Of a stretch of 53,935 bases of DNA, positions 31,309 to 40,513 are shown one piece after another. The stretch spans positions 1-53,935 of the forward strand of contig JADJYJ010000022.1 in NCBI GenBank assembly GCA_016719785.1. The letters are read 5' to 3'. Within the stretch, counting starts at the first letter, position 1, and the number at the start of each line of letters is the position of its first letter. The notes beneath the pieces are model-generated. The model was not told the origin of the DNA. It searched no databases and saw nothing but the letters and a program-made list of their open reading frames with translations. Made by a program: the position numbers and the translations under genes. Source of the DNA: Candidatus Amarolinea dominans. GTDB lineage: Bacteria > Chloroflexota > Anaerolineae > SSC4 > Amarolineaceae.

Positions 31309-33183
31309 TTACTCCGGCGGGTCGAGGTTGCGCTGGTAGTCCAGGCCCAGTTCTGCGTCCAGGCCCAGCTCGACAGGGTGCAGGTAGAGGCCCGCCTCCT
31401 CGACCGGCTTCGCTTCCTCCACCGGGATGCGATGGGCGTTCGCGTAGGCGTCCTGGCGGATGCCGGTGACCTGCCAGGAGACCTCCAGGCCCGGATCGCC
31501 GCCGGCGATCTGGAAGCGGTTGCCGCTGATCTTGCGCGCCACGTAGACCGGCGCCCAGCCGCCGATCGTCGTGAGCTGGTAGCGAAAGTCCCGATTGAGC
31601 GCCTCGAACCAGGCCGGCAGTTCGACCCAGGCCTCGCCGTCGCCGTCCAGCGTGGCGTTGCCGTTGTAGATGTTCATCATATCGGGCGACTCGACGAAGG
31701 AGTGGGAGAGGTACTGGTTGGCCGGATCGAGCGGGTGGTCAATCTTGAACGAGCCGGCTGACTTGCTCAGGGTGCCAAGCACATGCACCGGACCGACGAA
31801 ATAACCGGCATAACCACTGGAGGATCCGGTCACACCGTACACGCCGATGGCGGTCCCGCTGCTGGCTGTGGCAACCCCATAAACGCCTCGCCCGTTGGTG
31901 CTGGCGCTTTCGCCGTACAGGCCGTAGGTGGTGCCGCTCGTGGCCGTGGTTTTGCCATAGACGCCTTGTCCGTCAGGGCTTGCACTCTCGCCATAGACGC
32001 CGGTGGTGTCACCGCTGGCCGCCGTGGCCACGCCCAACACCCCCGTGCCCGATGTGCTTGCACTCTGGCCCCACACCCCGTGGGTGGCGCCGGTTGCCGC
32101 GCTGGCGTAGCCGGAGACACCGCGCCCCGTGGCGCTGCTGTTCCAGCCGTCAATGCCGGCGAGGCCGCTGCTGGTCTTCGCCCACACGGCGGTGTCGGTC
32201 GCCGCAACGGCCTGGATGGCCCGGCCGCTGGCATAGTTTTGGACGAAGAGGGCGTCGGCGCCATTGCCTTCGAAGAGGCCGGCATAACCAGCGCCGCTGG
32301 TGCTGTAGCCGTACACGCCGATAGAGGCCCCGCTGCCCGCCGAGGCGGCGCCGTAGACGCCGTAGCCGCCGATGCTTTCGCTATGCCCATACACACCAAT
32401 GGTGAAGCCGTTGGCCGCGGTGGTGCGACCGGATACGCCGACGCCGTTGTCGCTGTCGCTGCGGCCATGCACGCCATAGGCAAAGCCGGTGGCCGCGTTG
32501 GCCCAACCGTACACACCCCGACCGCTGGGGCTGTTGCTCTCGCCGAACACGCCGGTGGTGACGCCGTTGGCAGCGTCGGCAATACCGTACACGCCGCGGC
32601 CGTTGGAGCTGTCGCTCTGGCCCCACACACCGTAGGTGTAGCCGGTGAGGGAGGTGGCGCGCCCCAGGAGACCCCGGCCGTCGCTGCTGTTGCTCTGACC
32701 CCAGACGCCATACGTCGTGCCGTTGGCGGGCGTGGCCAGGCCGTACACGCCCGTGCCGTTAGTGCTGCTGCTCTCGCCCCACACGCCATAGGTCAAGCCG
32801 GTGGGAGAGTTCGCCCAGGCGTACACCCCCGCGCCGTTGGTGCTGGCGCTGCGGGCCGACAGACCGTAGGCAATGTCGCTGGCCGCCGTGTTGTCGAGAG
32901 ACAGACCGTGACCACCCGTGGCGCCGGTCCACGTCTCGCCCCAGTGAGTATGGCCGGCGGTGTAGGCGCCGGTCGAGTTCCAGTGGCCGGCCGTGCGCTG
33001 GACATCCAGGATGTCAACGTCACTATCCTGATCTACATCACAGCCGGAGGCATAGCCGCCGCCCGGCGGGCACGCGGCCACGGCGGGGCCATCCGGCATC
33101 TCCTGCGCGCTGGCCGGCCCCATCGCCAGCGCAAGGAATATCAGCACCACTACCAGGGCAGTCACACGAACGATAGAAATCAT
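31309..33183 (-). CDS. Secreted 26-residue-repeat protein D
   Basis: The ATG at 33183 has AGGAGG at 8 bases and overlaps a small leader frame by ATGA. The intact 624-residue product has a signal peptide, an EF-hand-like loop (CDVDQDSDVDILDVQRTAG), about seven 26-residue repeats, an interrupting segment with NGADALFVQNYASGRAIQAV and TAVWAKTSSGLAGIDGWNS, four more repeats and the same cap as A and B (FKIDHPLDPANQYLSH; GWAPVYVARKISGNRFQIAG). The interruption is seen only in this copy. First gene of the possible D-C-B unit. Confidence 0.9.
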   Translation of the reverse strand: MISIVRVTALVVVLIFLALAMGPASAQEMPDGPAVAACPPGGGYASGCDVDQDSDVDILDVQRTAGHWNSTGAYTAGHTHWGETWTGATGGHGLSLDNTAASDIAYGLSARSASTNGAGVYAWANSPTGLTYGVWGESSSTNGTGVYGLATPANGTTYGVWGQSNSSDGRGLLGRATSLTGYTYGVWGQSDSSNGRGVYGIADAANGVTTGVFGESNSPSGRGVYGWANAATGFAYGVHGRSDSDNGVGVSGRTTAANGFTIGVYGHSESIGGYGVYGAASAGSGASIGVYGYSTSGAGYAGLFEGNGADALFVQNYASGRAIQAVAATDTAVWAKTSSGLAGIDGWNSSATGRGVSGYASAATGATHGVWGQSASTSGTGVLGVATAASGDTTGVYGESASPDGQGVYGKTTATSGTTYGLYGESASTNGRGVYGVATASSGTAIGVYGVTGSSSGYAGYFVGPVHVLGTLSKSAGSFKIDHPLDPANQYLSHSFVESPDMMNIYNGNATLDGDGEAWVELPAWFEALNRDFRYQLTTIGGWAPVYVARKISGNRFQIAGGDPGLEVSWQVTGIRQDAYANAHRIPVEEAKPVEEAGLYLHPVELGLDAELGLDYQRNLDPPE

Positions 33184-33278
33184 GACGCATACCTCCTGAA
33201 TGTTGTTGCGCACATGTTCTTGAACTCCACCAGTTCGCCAACATCCATGCCGTTGATATCGCGTGACCCGTCACCCAT
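33180..33278 (-). CDS. Conserved short leader ORF of protein D
   Basis: A 32-residue frame contains INGMDVGELVEFKNMCATTF and ends RRYAS; its TGA overlaps the ATG of protein D. The leader of pseudogene H has a closely related frame with the same overlap. The spacing suggests translational coupling. The Shine-Dalgarno for this copy is weak, so translation is unproven. Confidence 0.35.
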   Translation of the reverse strand: MGDGSRDINGMDVGELVEFKNMCATTFRRYAS

Positions 33279-33325
33279 AAGGTTGCACCCATGTCCAGCA
33301 CTCCCTGTAGCTCAGATATAAATAC

Positions 33326-33342
33326 GGTGAACTCTATTCACC
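33326..33342. promoter_or_regulatory. Inverted repeat, possible operator
   Basis: GGTGAA-ctcta-TTCACC is a perfect 6+6 palindrome next to an AT-rich stretch (33315-33324, agatataaat). It lies about 145 bases upstream of protein D, just past the oxidoreductase stop. Position and symmetry suit a repressor or activator site for the D-C-B unit. Confidence 0.3.
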
Positions 33343-33351
33343 GGGCTGATC

Positions 33352-34801
33352 TCAATCAGCCAGGAGCGCCTCCGCTGCGAGGATGCCGGCCATCGCGGAT
33401 CGCGCCACGCTGTAGCCGGGATAGGTGGTCTGCCCGGACTGGTACAAGCCGCGAAGGGGGGTGCGATGCGGGAAGTGATTCCACGGCGCGACCTCCGGCG
33501 ACAGGCCGTAGACCGCTCCGCGGTACAGGTTCAGGTTGTCCCGAAAATCCTTCGGGCTGACCAGGCGTTTGACGGCGATGTCCAGCGTGTGGACGCGGCC
33601 GAGGGCCTCCACCGCCCTGGCGAGAACGGCTTCCTTGCGCTCCTCGCTCCAGGCGTCGACGGGAAGATCGCGGCGCACGGGAGGATACAGCTCGATCACG
33701 CTCCCGCCCGCCGGCGCCAGCTCGGGCAGCGTCACCGTGGGCGCATCGTACACCAGCCACTTGACGCCGTCGTCGCAGGGGGTGAACACCTCGCCTTGTC
33801 GCTCCATCGGCGGCAGGAAGCAGTGGGAATGGCTGGGCGCGTCGATTCTGTTGCGCAGGCCGAGCTGCACCGAAAACGCGCTGTGCGACAGCTTCGCCTC
33901 GCGCGCCATGCGCTGCAAACGGCGCGGCGAGTCGGCGTCGCCCAGCAGCGCCGAAGGTCAGCATCCCGCTGACGGTCGAGATGACCGCGTCCACGTCGAC
34001 CGGACCCTGCCCGCGGATCTCCAGCCCGCGCACGCGCCCATCGCTGACGACGATCCTGTCCACCCTCGCGTTCACATGGATTTCCCCGCCGTGAGCCAGC
34101 AGCGCCCGGCTGAGCGCCTCGGGCACGCTGCCCATGCCGCCTTCGGGCAGGTGAAAGCCGTCGCTGAAGAGGGTCACCAGGCCCAACACCCCAATCGCGG
34201 GCTGTCTCTCCGGGGGCAGGCCCGTATACAGCAGAACGCCCGCCATCGCCGCGCGCACCGAGTCGTCGCTGAAGAGCCGCTTCAGTTCGTCCGCCACCGT
34301 CCCGCGGAACTTGGGCAGATGCCTCCAGCCCCTGGCAAGGATGCGCCGAAACGACAGCGGGTGGGCCAGGATGTCCTCGGTGAGCAGACGCAGAGCCGGC
34401 TCCCATCGGCTCATCATGGCGTCCAGTTCTTGTTTCAGGACGGCTTCGTTCACCGTCCCCGTGCGCTTTTCGACGGTCACGCGCAAGCCGTCGCCAAACG
34501 TGACCACGTCGCCGTTGGGCAGAACCGTCGTCTGCGGCGCGCTGATCTTGCGCAGCGGCAGAGCGGACGGGCGATCCAGTCCGATCCTGGCAAAGACGTG
34601 GTCCAGCATGGTGGGCAAGGCGAGATAGAGCGCGCCGTCGTTGAACGTGTACCCGTCGACGGTGGTCGTCGCACAGCAGCCGCCGATCTTGCCGTTGGCC
34701 TCGAAGAGCTTGACCTTGATTCCGCTGCGCGCGAGCAGTCCGCCCGCCGCCAGCCCTGCCACGCCCCCGCCGATGATTGCTACTGTCCCGACTGATGTCA
34801 T
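33352..34801 (-). CDS. Phytoene-desaturase-like FAD oxidoreductase, one frameshift
   Basis: AGGAAG precedes the ATG at 34801. The N-terminus has the FAD dinucleotide motif TVAIIGGGVAGLAAGGLLAR and KLFEANGKIGGCC; then LFSDGFHLPEGGMGSVPEAL. After a frameshift near 33950 it goes on with LGLRNRIDAPSHSHCFLPP and ends LYQSGQTTYPGYSVARSAMA. This is the CrtI/CrtD/carotenoid isomerase-like superfamily, about 483 codons, normal for the group. The exact reaction cannot be assigned. It is preceded 15 bases upstream by a collapsed SDR gene in the same direction. Confidence 0.8.
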
Positions 34802-34816
34802 GAAGTCTTCCTTTGC

Positions 34817-35098
34817 TCACTCTGGCAGGAGCGACTGCATCTGTTTGGAGATGAACCTCGCCGCGCCTGGAACTGAAGCGGGCAGCGCTTCCACCGCCGA
34901 ACGGTCGGCGATGTTGGCGATGTGCAGCGACAGCCTCTCGGTTTTCTCACCGGCAAGCGCAGCCGTTTCTTGCAGCCCTGCCTCGTTGATGTCCACCGCG
35001 GCGACGCGCGCGCCTTTGTCGAGCAGGCGCAGAACCAGCTCGCGCCCAATGCCGTTTCCGCCGCCGGTGACGACGATGGCCTTGTGTTGGACTTTCAT
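34817..35098 (-). pseudogene. Short-chain dehydrogenase, internally deleted
   Basis: The first 75 residues are a clear SDR Rossmann half: HKAIVVTGGGNGIGRELVLR, RVAAVDINEAGLQETAAL and NIADRSAVEALP. The frame then passes directly to PGAARFISKQMQSLLPE, a typical SDR C-terminus, and stops. The NAG motif, catalytic Ser and YxxxK, about 170 residues, are missing, with the reading frame kept. Inactive as an enzyme. Confidence 0.75.
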
Positions 35099-35137
35099 GA
35101 AGTTTGCTCCCTGTGATCACTGTGATCAACAGGTCGC

Positions 35138-35455
35138 TCATCCGCACCATTGCGACACCAGTGCGAACCAGGACACGTAGCCGCACATGCCCAGCGCGGC
35201 GCCAGCGGCCAGCGCACCGACCCACCATGGCCAGCGTTTGTTCAGCCCGAACAAGATGGCGGCGACGACGACGCCCAAAGCCATGACGGCGGGCGCAGCC
35301 ATGAGCAGGGACACGCTGGCGTCGTTGCCGACCTCACTGCACGAATCCGCGCCGAACGCTATCAGCAGGAGGCCGAAATAACCGATGCCGACGACGACCA
35401 CGAGCAGAACCAGCGCCAGGACAATGGCGAGAATCCAACGAACCAGTGGGGACAT
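35138..35455 (-). CDS. Small membrane protein
   Basis: The 105-residue product from ATG 35455 has three membrane segments: WILAIVLALVLLVVVVGIGY, VSLLMAAPAVMALGVVVAAI and WVGALAAGAALGMCGYVSWF. No family is recognised. The start codon lies in a 19-base tandem duplication, so a second in-frame-looking copy of the start region precedes it. Confidence 0.6.
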   Translation of the reverse strand: MSPLVRWILAIVLALVLLVVVVGIGYFGLLLIAFGADSCSEVGNDASVSLLMAAPAVMALGVVVAAILFGLNKRWPWWVGALAAGAALGMCGYVSWFALVSQWCG

Positions 35456-35485
35456 TTGATGGCCTTGGGGACATTTGATGGCCTC
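35448..35485. repeat. 19-bp tandem duplication at a start codon
   Basis: ggggacatttgatggcctt occurs at 35448-35466 and again at 35467-35485 with one change at the end. The duplicated unit contains the start codon of the small membrane protein. Confidence 0.8.
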
Positions 35486-35526
35486 CTTGATGGAAGCACC
35501 TTGTTGCTTCAACCGGGTATCCGCAC

Positions 35527-35667
35527 TCACGCGCGCGTCACGATCTGATGGATATGCGGCCACAGGATATCGATCCGCGTCCCGCCCTCGAGATGCCCTC
35601 CGTTCGGGATGCCGACAAGGGCAGCGCCGCGGATTTCCTGCGCTGCCCTCTCGTTGAACGCGAACAT
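35527..35667 (-). CDS. Short unassigned ORF
   Basis: A 46-residue frame begins MFAFNERAAQEIRGAALVGI and ends IDILWPHIHQIVTRA. It looks like protein-coding sequence by composition, but could be the remaining tail of a larger gene. No family recognised. Confidence 0.3.
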   Translation of the reverse strand: MFAFNERAAQEIRGAALVGIPNGGHLEGGTRIDILWPHIHQIVTRA

Positions 35668-35678
35668 GTTTTACAGGG

Positions 35679-35813
35679 TCATGGGGTAATCTCCAGGCTG
35701 CCGTGATGGCCTGGCGGGCCAGTCGGAGTCGCCACGTCGCGGCTGGCCGGCGTGACCTGGACGCAGCCGGCCAGCACGATTACCAACATCAGCCAGAGTG
35801 TCTTGATTCTCAT
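35679..35813 (-). CDS. Short lipoprotein
   Basis: A 44-residue product from ATG 35813 has a lipoprotein signal with lipobox VLAGC (MRIKTLWLMLVIVLAGC) and a short polar remainder. It directly follows the beta-helix gene E. It may be a true small lipoprotein or a truncated one. Confidence 0.5.
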   Translation of the reverse strand: MRIKTLWLMLVIVLAGCVQVTPASRDVATPTGPPGHHGSLEITP

Positions 35814-35830
35814 TGGCCTGCCTCTCTGCT

Positions 35831-38062
35831 TCATCCCTCGAAAGTCGGACAGAGCGCGTTCCACTGTTCGGCCACGGCAATGAGATCGAAGATATCGATG
35901 GGACTGCCGAAGGGCGGGGCCACGTCGTAAGTGGCGTTGTACGCGCCGGGGTTGTTCCAGCGCGCGGCCACCTGCATGATGTCCTGCACGTCCACGCGAC
36001 CGTTGCCGTTGAAGTCCAGATAGCAGCCCAGGGCGCGGCAGGCGCTGAACTCCGAGGTGTTGCCGGCCGGGTCGGTGGCGGTCGCGGTCAGCCAGAAGCC
36101 GCCGGGTGACACGGGGAATGTCGCCGCAAACGGGCTGTCGCCGCTGCCGTTGGTCGTGATGGCGATCTCGCCCAGGTGCGTCGCGCCCTCGCCGTTGCCG
36201 GAGGGATCGCACGTCGCATTGCCGTAGACGTCAATCTTGATGGCGGTGCTGGGCGTGGTGTTGATCGTGCCGGCCACGCTGACGCCGCCGCCGACCGAGG
36301 CGCTGGTCAGCGTCGGGAAGTTCTGCAGCAGATTGCCGCCGGTGTCCGGGTCCAGCGGGTCGTTGGGGGTGACGCCATCGTAGTCCAGGTCAATGCCCAG
36401 GGCGCCGTTGCTGTGGATCGAGTTGCCCCGTATGCGGTTGCCGACACCCTCCTGGACCTGCAAGCCGTTGCCGCCGTTGTAGGCGACGATGTTGGCATCG
36501 CCGGCCGCCAGGCCGCCGATCTGGTTGCCATCGCCCTGGAAGATGCCGACACCCGGACCGCCGCCGCCCTCGATGGGGGAGGTGCCGTTGCCCACTGCGG
36601 TCACGCCATCGGCGCCGACGCCGATCTTGTTGCCCTGCACGACGTTGTTGTCCGCACCGGCCGCAGAGATTACAACGCCGCCGGCCAGGTTGCCGGAGAT
36701 GACGTTGTCGAGGACCTGGTTGCCGGCTGCGGTGGCCAGGGCGACGCCCAGGTATGCGTTGGGCCGCGCTGTGACCCCATCGGCGGCGACGCCGATGTAG
36801 TTGCGCTCGACCGTGTTGTTGTCCGTGCCGGCCTCATGGATCAGTACGCCCTCGTTGTCGTTGCCGGAGATGATGTTGCGTGCGGCGTCCACGCTGCCGC
36901 CGATCACGTTGAGCGTGGCGCCGCTGGCCAGGCGCACCCCGGACCCCTGGTTGGGAATGGCCACGGCGCCGGCCGGGTCGAGGCCGATGGTGTTGCCCCG
37001 CACAAAATTACCCGACGAGGGCCCAAAGATGAGCACGCCCTGGTTTTCGTTGCCCGAGATGATGTTGCGCGCCGGGGCGCTGCTGTCGCCGATGATGTTG
37101 CCCGCGCCGTTGTTGATGAACACCCCGGCCACGTTATTGGGAACTGCGGCTGTGCCCGCTGCATTGAGGCCGATGTAGTTCGCCACGACCGAGTTGTTGT
37201 TCGAGCCATTGCTGAACACGATGCCGGTGTTGTTGTTGCCGGCGATGACGTTGCGCGAGGAGGGATTGGGCAGGCCGACCGTGTTGCTGCTGGCGTTGGA
37301 GAAGGCGACGCCGCTGTTGCCGTTGCCCAGGTCGAGGCTGCCGTTGACGTCGGTGCCGATGTAATTGCCGTAGACGGCGTTGTTGGAGACGCCGTTGGTC
37401 AGGTACACGCCATCGCCGGTGTTGCCGGAGATCAGGTTGCGTGTGCCGGCCAGGTTGCCGCCGATGTTGTTGCTGCCGCCGCCCACGATGCCCACGCCCA
37501 CGGAATTGGGCGTGGCGGCCGTTCCGGCCGCGTTGGTGCCCAGGAACGAGCACTCGACGCGGTTGCCTGTGCCGTCGATGACGATGCCGTAGTCGTCCCA
37601 CCAGCCGTTGACGACCAGCCCGCGCACCGTGCTGGCGCCGGTCGTTACCTGCAGGCCGGGGGTGGACGGCCCTACCATCGCGCCGTTCAGCACAATGAGC
37701 AGCGTCGGCGGCCAGGCCGCGCAGGTTGCGCCGGGCTGCGTCAGTCCGTCTATGATCGTCGGACCGGTGATGGCGGGCAGCTCGCTGGTCGGGCTGAGGG
37801 TCTTGACGCCTGCGCCGGCGATGTTGAACGCGATCGTGTCGGACCCGGCGGCCGCGTTCGCCGCGCTGATGGCTTCCCGCAGCGAGCAGTGGGTCGCGTC
37901 GCAAGCGCCATCGTTCACGTCATTGGTCGAGTTGACGGTAAACGTAGCAGCCGGCGCGTCCTGGGCCGCGGCCCACGGGATGGCGACCCAAACCAGACAT
38001 AGTACCAGCAGCAGGCATGTCGCCATGCTGCCGCGGCGCAGGGATGAATGACGATGTTTCAT
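35831..38062 (-). CDS. Secreted beta-helix protein with C-terminal dockerin (E)
   Basis: AAGGAG precedes ATG 38062. The 743-residue intact protein has a signal peptide, a CSLREAISAAN segment (CSLREA domain, common at the start of bacterial beta-helix surface proteins), then about ten beta-helix turns (NAVYGNYIGTDVNGSLDLGN type), a beta domain with LTATATDPAGNTSEFSACR, and a C-terminal dockerin-like pair: DFNGNGRVDVQDIMQVAARW and GSPIDIFDLIAVAEQW. The first loop has good Ca ligands, the second is degenerate. Unlike its neighbours the EF-hand is C-terminal. Extracellular; carbohydrate or surface binding is possible but unproven. Confidence 0.85.
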   Translation of the reverse strand: MKHRHSSLRRGSMATCLLLVLCLVWVAIPWAAAQDAPAATFTVNSTNDVNDGACDATHCSLREAISAANAAAGSDTIAFNIAGAGVKTLSPTSELPAITGPTIIDGLTQPGATCAAWPPTLLIVLNGAMVGPSTPGLQVTTGASTVRGLVVNGWWDDYGIVIDGTGNRVECSFLGTNAAGTAATPNSVGVGIVGGGSNNIGGNLAGTRNLISGNTGDGVYLTNGVSNNAVYGNYIGTDVNGSLDLGNGNSGVAFSNASSNTVGLPNPSSRNVIAGNNNTGIVFSNGSNNNSVVANYIGLNAAGTAAVPNNVAGVFINNGAGNIIGDSSAPARNIISGNENQGVLIFGPSSGNFVRGNTIGLDPAGAVAIPNQGSGVRLASGATLNVIGGSVDAARNIISGNDNEGVLIHEAGTDNNTVERNYIGVAADGVTARPNAYLGVALATAAGNQVLDNVISGNLAGGVVISAAGADNNVVQGNKIGVGADGVTAVGNGTSPIEGGGGPGVGIFQGDGNQIGGLAAGDANIVAYNGGNGLQVQEGVGNRIRGNSIHSNGALGIDLDYDGVTPNDPLDPDTGGNLLQNFPTLTSASVGGGVSVAGTINTTPSTAIKIDVYGNATCDPSGNGEGATHLGEIAITTNGSGDSPFAATFPVSPGGFWLTATATDPAGNTSEFSACRALGCYLDFNGNGRVDVQDIMQVAARWNNPGAYNATYDVAPPFGSPIDIFDLIAVAEQWNALCPTFEG

Positions 38063-38192
38063 GGGTGTCGTTAGTCTCCTTGTCCAAAAAATTGCCGCTC
38101 TGGCCGGTCTCCAACCGAGCCAGGTACGGGTGAAAATGACCAGGCGTGGCTGCCCGGTCCTTCGGTTGGAGCGTGTTGAACGCAGGCGCGGG

Positions 38193-39806
38193 CTACTGAA
38201 GCGCCACCATCACCCACACCATTTCATCTTCGGCGGCATCCAGCGCCACGCCGACCGTTGGGCCGCCCTCGTCCAGCGTGACGCCGTCTACCTCGACCGT
38301 GCGCAGGCCGCGGGCCTCCCCGGCCGCGTCGCTGACCTTCAGACGCTGGCCAGGCGTGAGCGCCTCGCCTTGCGCCACCTTGACCCGCGCCAGGCCCTGC
38401 ACGACGATCAGCAGGTAGTCGCCCGGCTGCGCCGCGCCGTCAGCCGCTTGCACGCTGTCCAGCGCCTCGCCTTCCTTCTCGGATGGCGTGACCGACGCCC
38501 GGCTGAAGACCACGCCGACCACGCCCGGCGCTGCCGCGCCGCTCTGCTGCACGCGCAGGACAGGATCAACGCCGCCGGTCAGCGCGCTGTCCACGCCGGC
38601 CGCCGCCACCAGGTCGCCCGCCTCCAGCGCGGCATCGCCGGTGTTCTGCGCCACGTACATCAGCGTACAGCCGGTGCAGCCGCCGGTGACATAGATCTGG
38701 TCATTGAAGTAACCGGCATACGTGCCGCCGCTATGGGCGACAAGGCCGGGGCTGGTACCAGAGTTGGTGACGTAGGCCGCGCCAAAGTTATTGCCCTGCG
38801 AGGTTGCCGCATAGGCGCGCAGCCCGTCGCCATTGCCATCGTTGTCAATGATGCCGGCGTAGTTGGTATTGTTGGCCTGGATATAGGCGCCGTTTTGTGC
38901 GCGCACCCTGAAGGTGTCAGTACTCGTGGAACTCCAGTCGCTGGCCTGGCTGTCGGCCCAGACGAACGCCCCGTCGTGGGTGGCCTTGGCTCGCTGGCCG
39001 GCTGCGAAACTGTACTGGCCTGACGCGGTGTTGAGGGCGCCGCCTGGTAAGGTGGCATACGCTCCGCTGGCGGTGTTACCGTACCCGCCGCCCACCGTGG
39101 AATACCCTCCGCTGGCGGCGTTTTGGTACCCGCCACCCACGGTGGCGTTCCCTCCGCTGGCGGTGTTAAACGTCCCGCCGCCTACGGTACCATATCCGTC
39201 GCTGGCTATGTTGCCAAACCCGCCGCTCAGGGTGGCATACACCCCGCCGGCGGTGTTGGCCTGGCCGCCGCCCACGGTGGCGCCCTCGAGGCCGGCGGTG
39301 TTATCCCACCCGCCGCCCACAGTGCCGTAGTTGCCGGTAACACTGTTTTCGTAGCCGCTGGCTCCCCCGCCCCCGATGGTTGCGCCAACCAGGCCGGCGG
39401 ATACACTATTGCCGCTATAACCCCCAATCAGATTGGGGCCATAGTTACTACCGTTGGACTGGATCAGCAGGGCGCGGCTGCCGTTGACCCGCACCTCCAG
39501 GGGCTGGTTGTCCGTGGTGCCGAGAAAGTGGCTCCCGGGTGTCGTGCCGGCGTTGCCGGCGAGCGCCCAGTAGTCGCCGCCGGTCCAGACGCCGGTCTGG
39601 TTCCAGTGGCCGGCGGCCAGCTGGACGTCGAAGATATCCACGTCGCCGTCGTGGTCCACGTCGCAGGCTGGGTCGTAGACCGCGCCCGGCGCACAGGGAC
39701 CTGCCTGGGGGATGGAAGGCGCCTCCTGGGCGCCGGCTGGGCCGATCAACAGGCCGAGCACGAGCAACACGATTGAGATCACGGCGAAACGGAAACTGCG
39801 CTGCAT
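38193..39806 (-). CDS. Secreted YadA-head-like repeat protein with type-3 cap (F)
   Basis: The ATG at 39806 is set by AGGAGG 7 bases upstream. The 537-residue protein has a signal peptide, EF-hand-like loop CDVDHDGDVDIFDVQLAAGH, about 12 Gly-rich head-type turns (NTASGGNATVGGGYQNA), YSFAAGQRAKA and FVWADSQ as in protein C, and a beta-rich cap with NTGDAALEAGDLVAAAGV, GDYLLIVVQGLARVKVAQGE and a final GPTVGVALDAAEDEMVWVMV. The cap matches that of protein G. Likely extracellular and oligomeric; function unknown. Confidence 0.85.
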   Translation of the reverse strand: MQRSFRFAVISIVLLVLGLLIGPAGAQEAPSIPQAGPCAPGAVYDPACDVDHDGDVDIFDVQLAAGHWNQTGVWTGGDYWALAGNAGTTPGSHFLGTTDNQPLEVRVNGSRALLIQSNGSNYGPNLIGGYSGNSVSAGLVGATIGGGGASGYENSVTGNYGTVGGGWDNTAGLEGATVGGGQANTAGGVYATLSGGFGNIASDGYGTVGGGTFNTASGGNATVGGGYQNAASGGYSTVGGGYGNTASGAYATLPGGALNTASGQYSFAAGQRAKATHDGAFVWADSQASDWSSTSTDTFRVRAQNGAYIQANNTNYAGIIDNDGNGDGLRAYAATSQGNNFGAAYVTNSGTSPGLVAHSGGTYAGYFNDQIYVTGGCTGCTLMYVAQNTGDAALEAGDLVAAAGVDSALTGGVDPVLRVQQSGAAAPGVVGVVFSRASVTPSEKEGEALDSVQAADGAAQPGDYLLIVVQGLARVKVAQGEALTPGQRLKVSDAAGEARGLRTVEVDGVTLDEGGPTVGVALDAAEDEMVWVMVALQ

Positions 39807-40015
39807 GACGACTACCTCCTGGTGATTCAATGGTGCGGATGACAGTGCGGGCAAAGCCGCGCGCTCATTTAAGCACAAAACGAGCGGCAGCAGGTATCGC
39901 TTTTCGATACAAAATCAGACCGTTTTGCCGGCTCTGGGATCTGCGGCCGGCAGGGGGCCTCGGTGCTACGCGCCAGACAGGGGCGGGGCAGTGTCGCGTT
40001 GGGCTTTCACGGGGT

Positions 40016-40390
40016 CTATGGAGCGATGATGACAAGCTCGTTCTCGTCAAGCTTGCCGAGTGTCCCGGAGAACGCCAGCTCTAGCAGAAAGACCTTGTCG
40101 CCCACCTTGAACTCCTGAGGGCCGATGTCGCCGGTTCCGCTGCTCCAGGCGACGGTTTGCTGCTCATCGCCGCGGGTGACGGTGAAATCGTAGTAGAGAA
40201 AGCCGCGTGGATACTGAGGCGACGTCACGCGACGCGTGCCGGCGAATTCCAGCGTGAAATCGGGGAAGTTCACGGGCTGTCCGGGGGCATAGGCGACCCG
40301 GGATCCGTAGGCGGCCTGGCCAGCGGGGGCGCTCACCTGGCAGCCTGTGAGCAACAGCATGATCACTACTGCGGACCAATAGCGAAGCAT
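40016..40390 (-). CDS. Lipoprotein
   Basis: ATG 40390 follows GGAGG. The 124-residue product has lipobox LLTGC (residues 14-18) and a beta-rich body with VNFPDFTLEFAGTRRVT and FKVGDKVFLLELAFSG. Probably anchored in the outer leaflet; family unknown. Confidence 0.7.
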   Translation of the reverse strand: MLRYWSAVVIMLLLTGCQVSAPAGQAAYGSRVAYAPGQPVNFPDFTLEFAGTRRVTSPQYPRGFLYYDFTVTRGDEQQTVAWSSGTGDIGPQEFKVGDKVFLLELAFSGTLGKLDENELVIIAP

Positions 40391-40513
40391 TGCGTTCCTC
40401 CACGAGCAACGGCCCGGCCTTGCCGTTGGCAGGCGCCGGGTCCCAAAGCCAAGGGCGTGTCGGGTGTCGTTCTTCGATAGTGCAGCCTGGTGGGCTGTGA
40501 GCCGGCGGGCAGG

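Noticed and set aside
29144..31339. A 731-codon plus-strand frame opposite protein C, and similar ones at 21157-22503, 31783-33321 and 36176-38002
   Set aside because: They mirror repeat-rich GC-biased genes on the other strand, have no ribosome site or family match, and copy the repeat period of the real gene.
35831..38062. Cellulosome component because of its dockerin
   Set aside because: No glycoside hydrolase or cohesin is present, and the second dockerin loop is degenerate.
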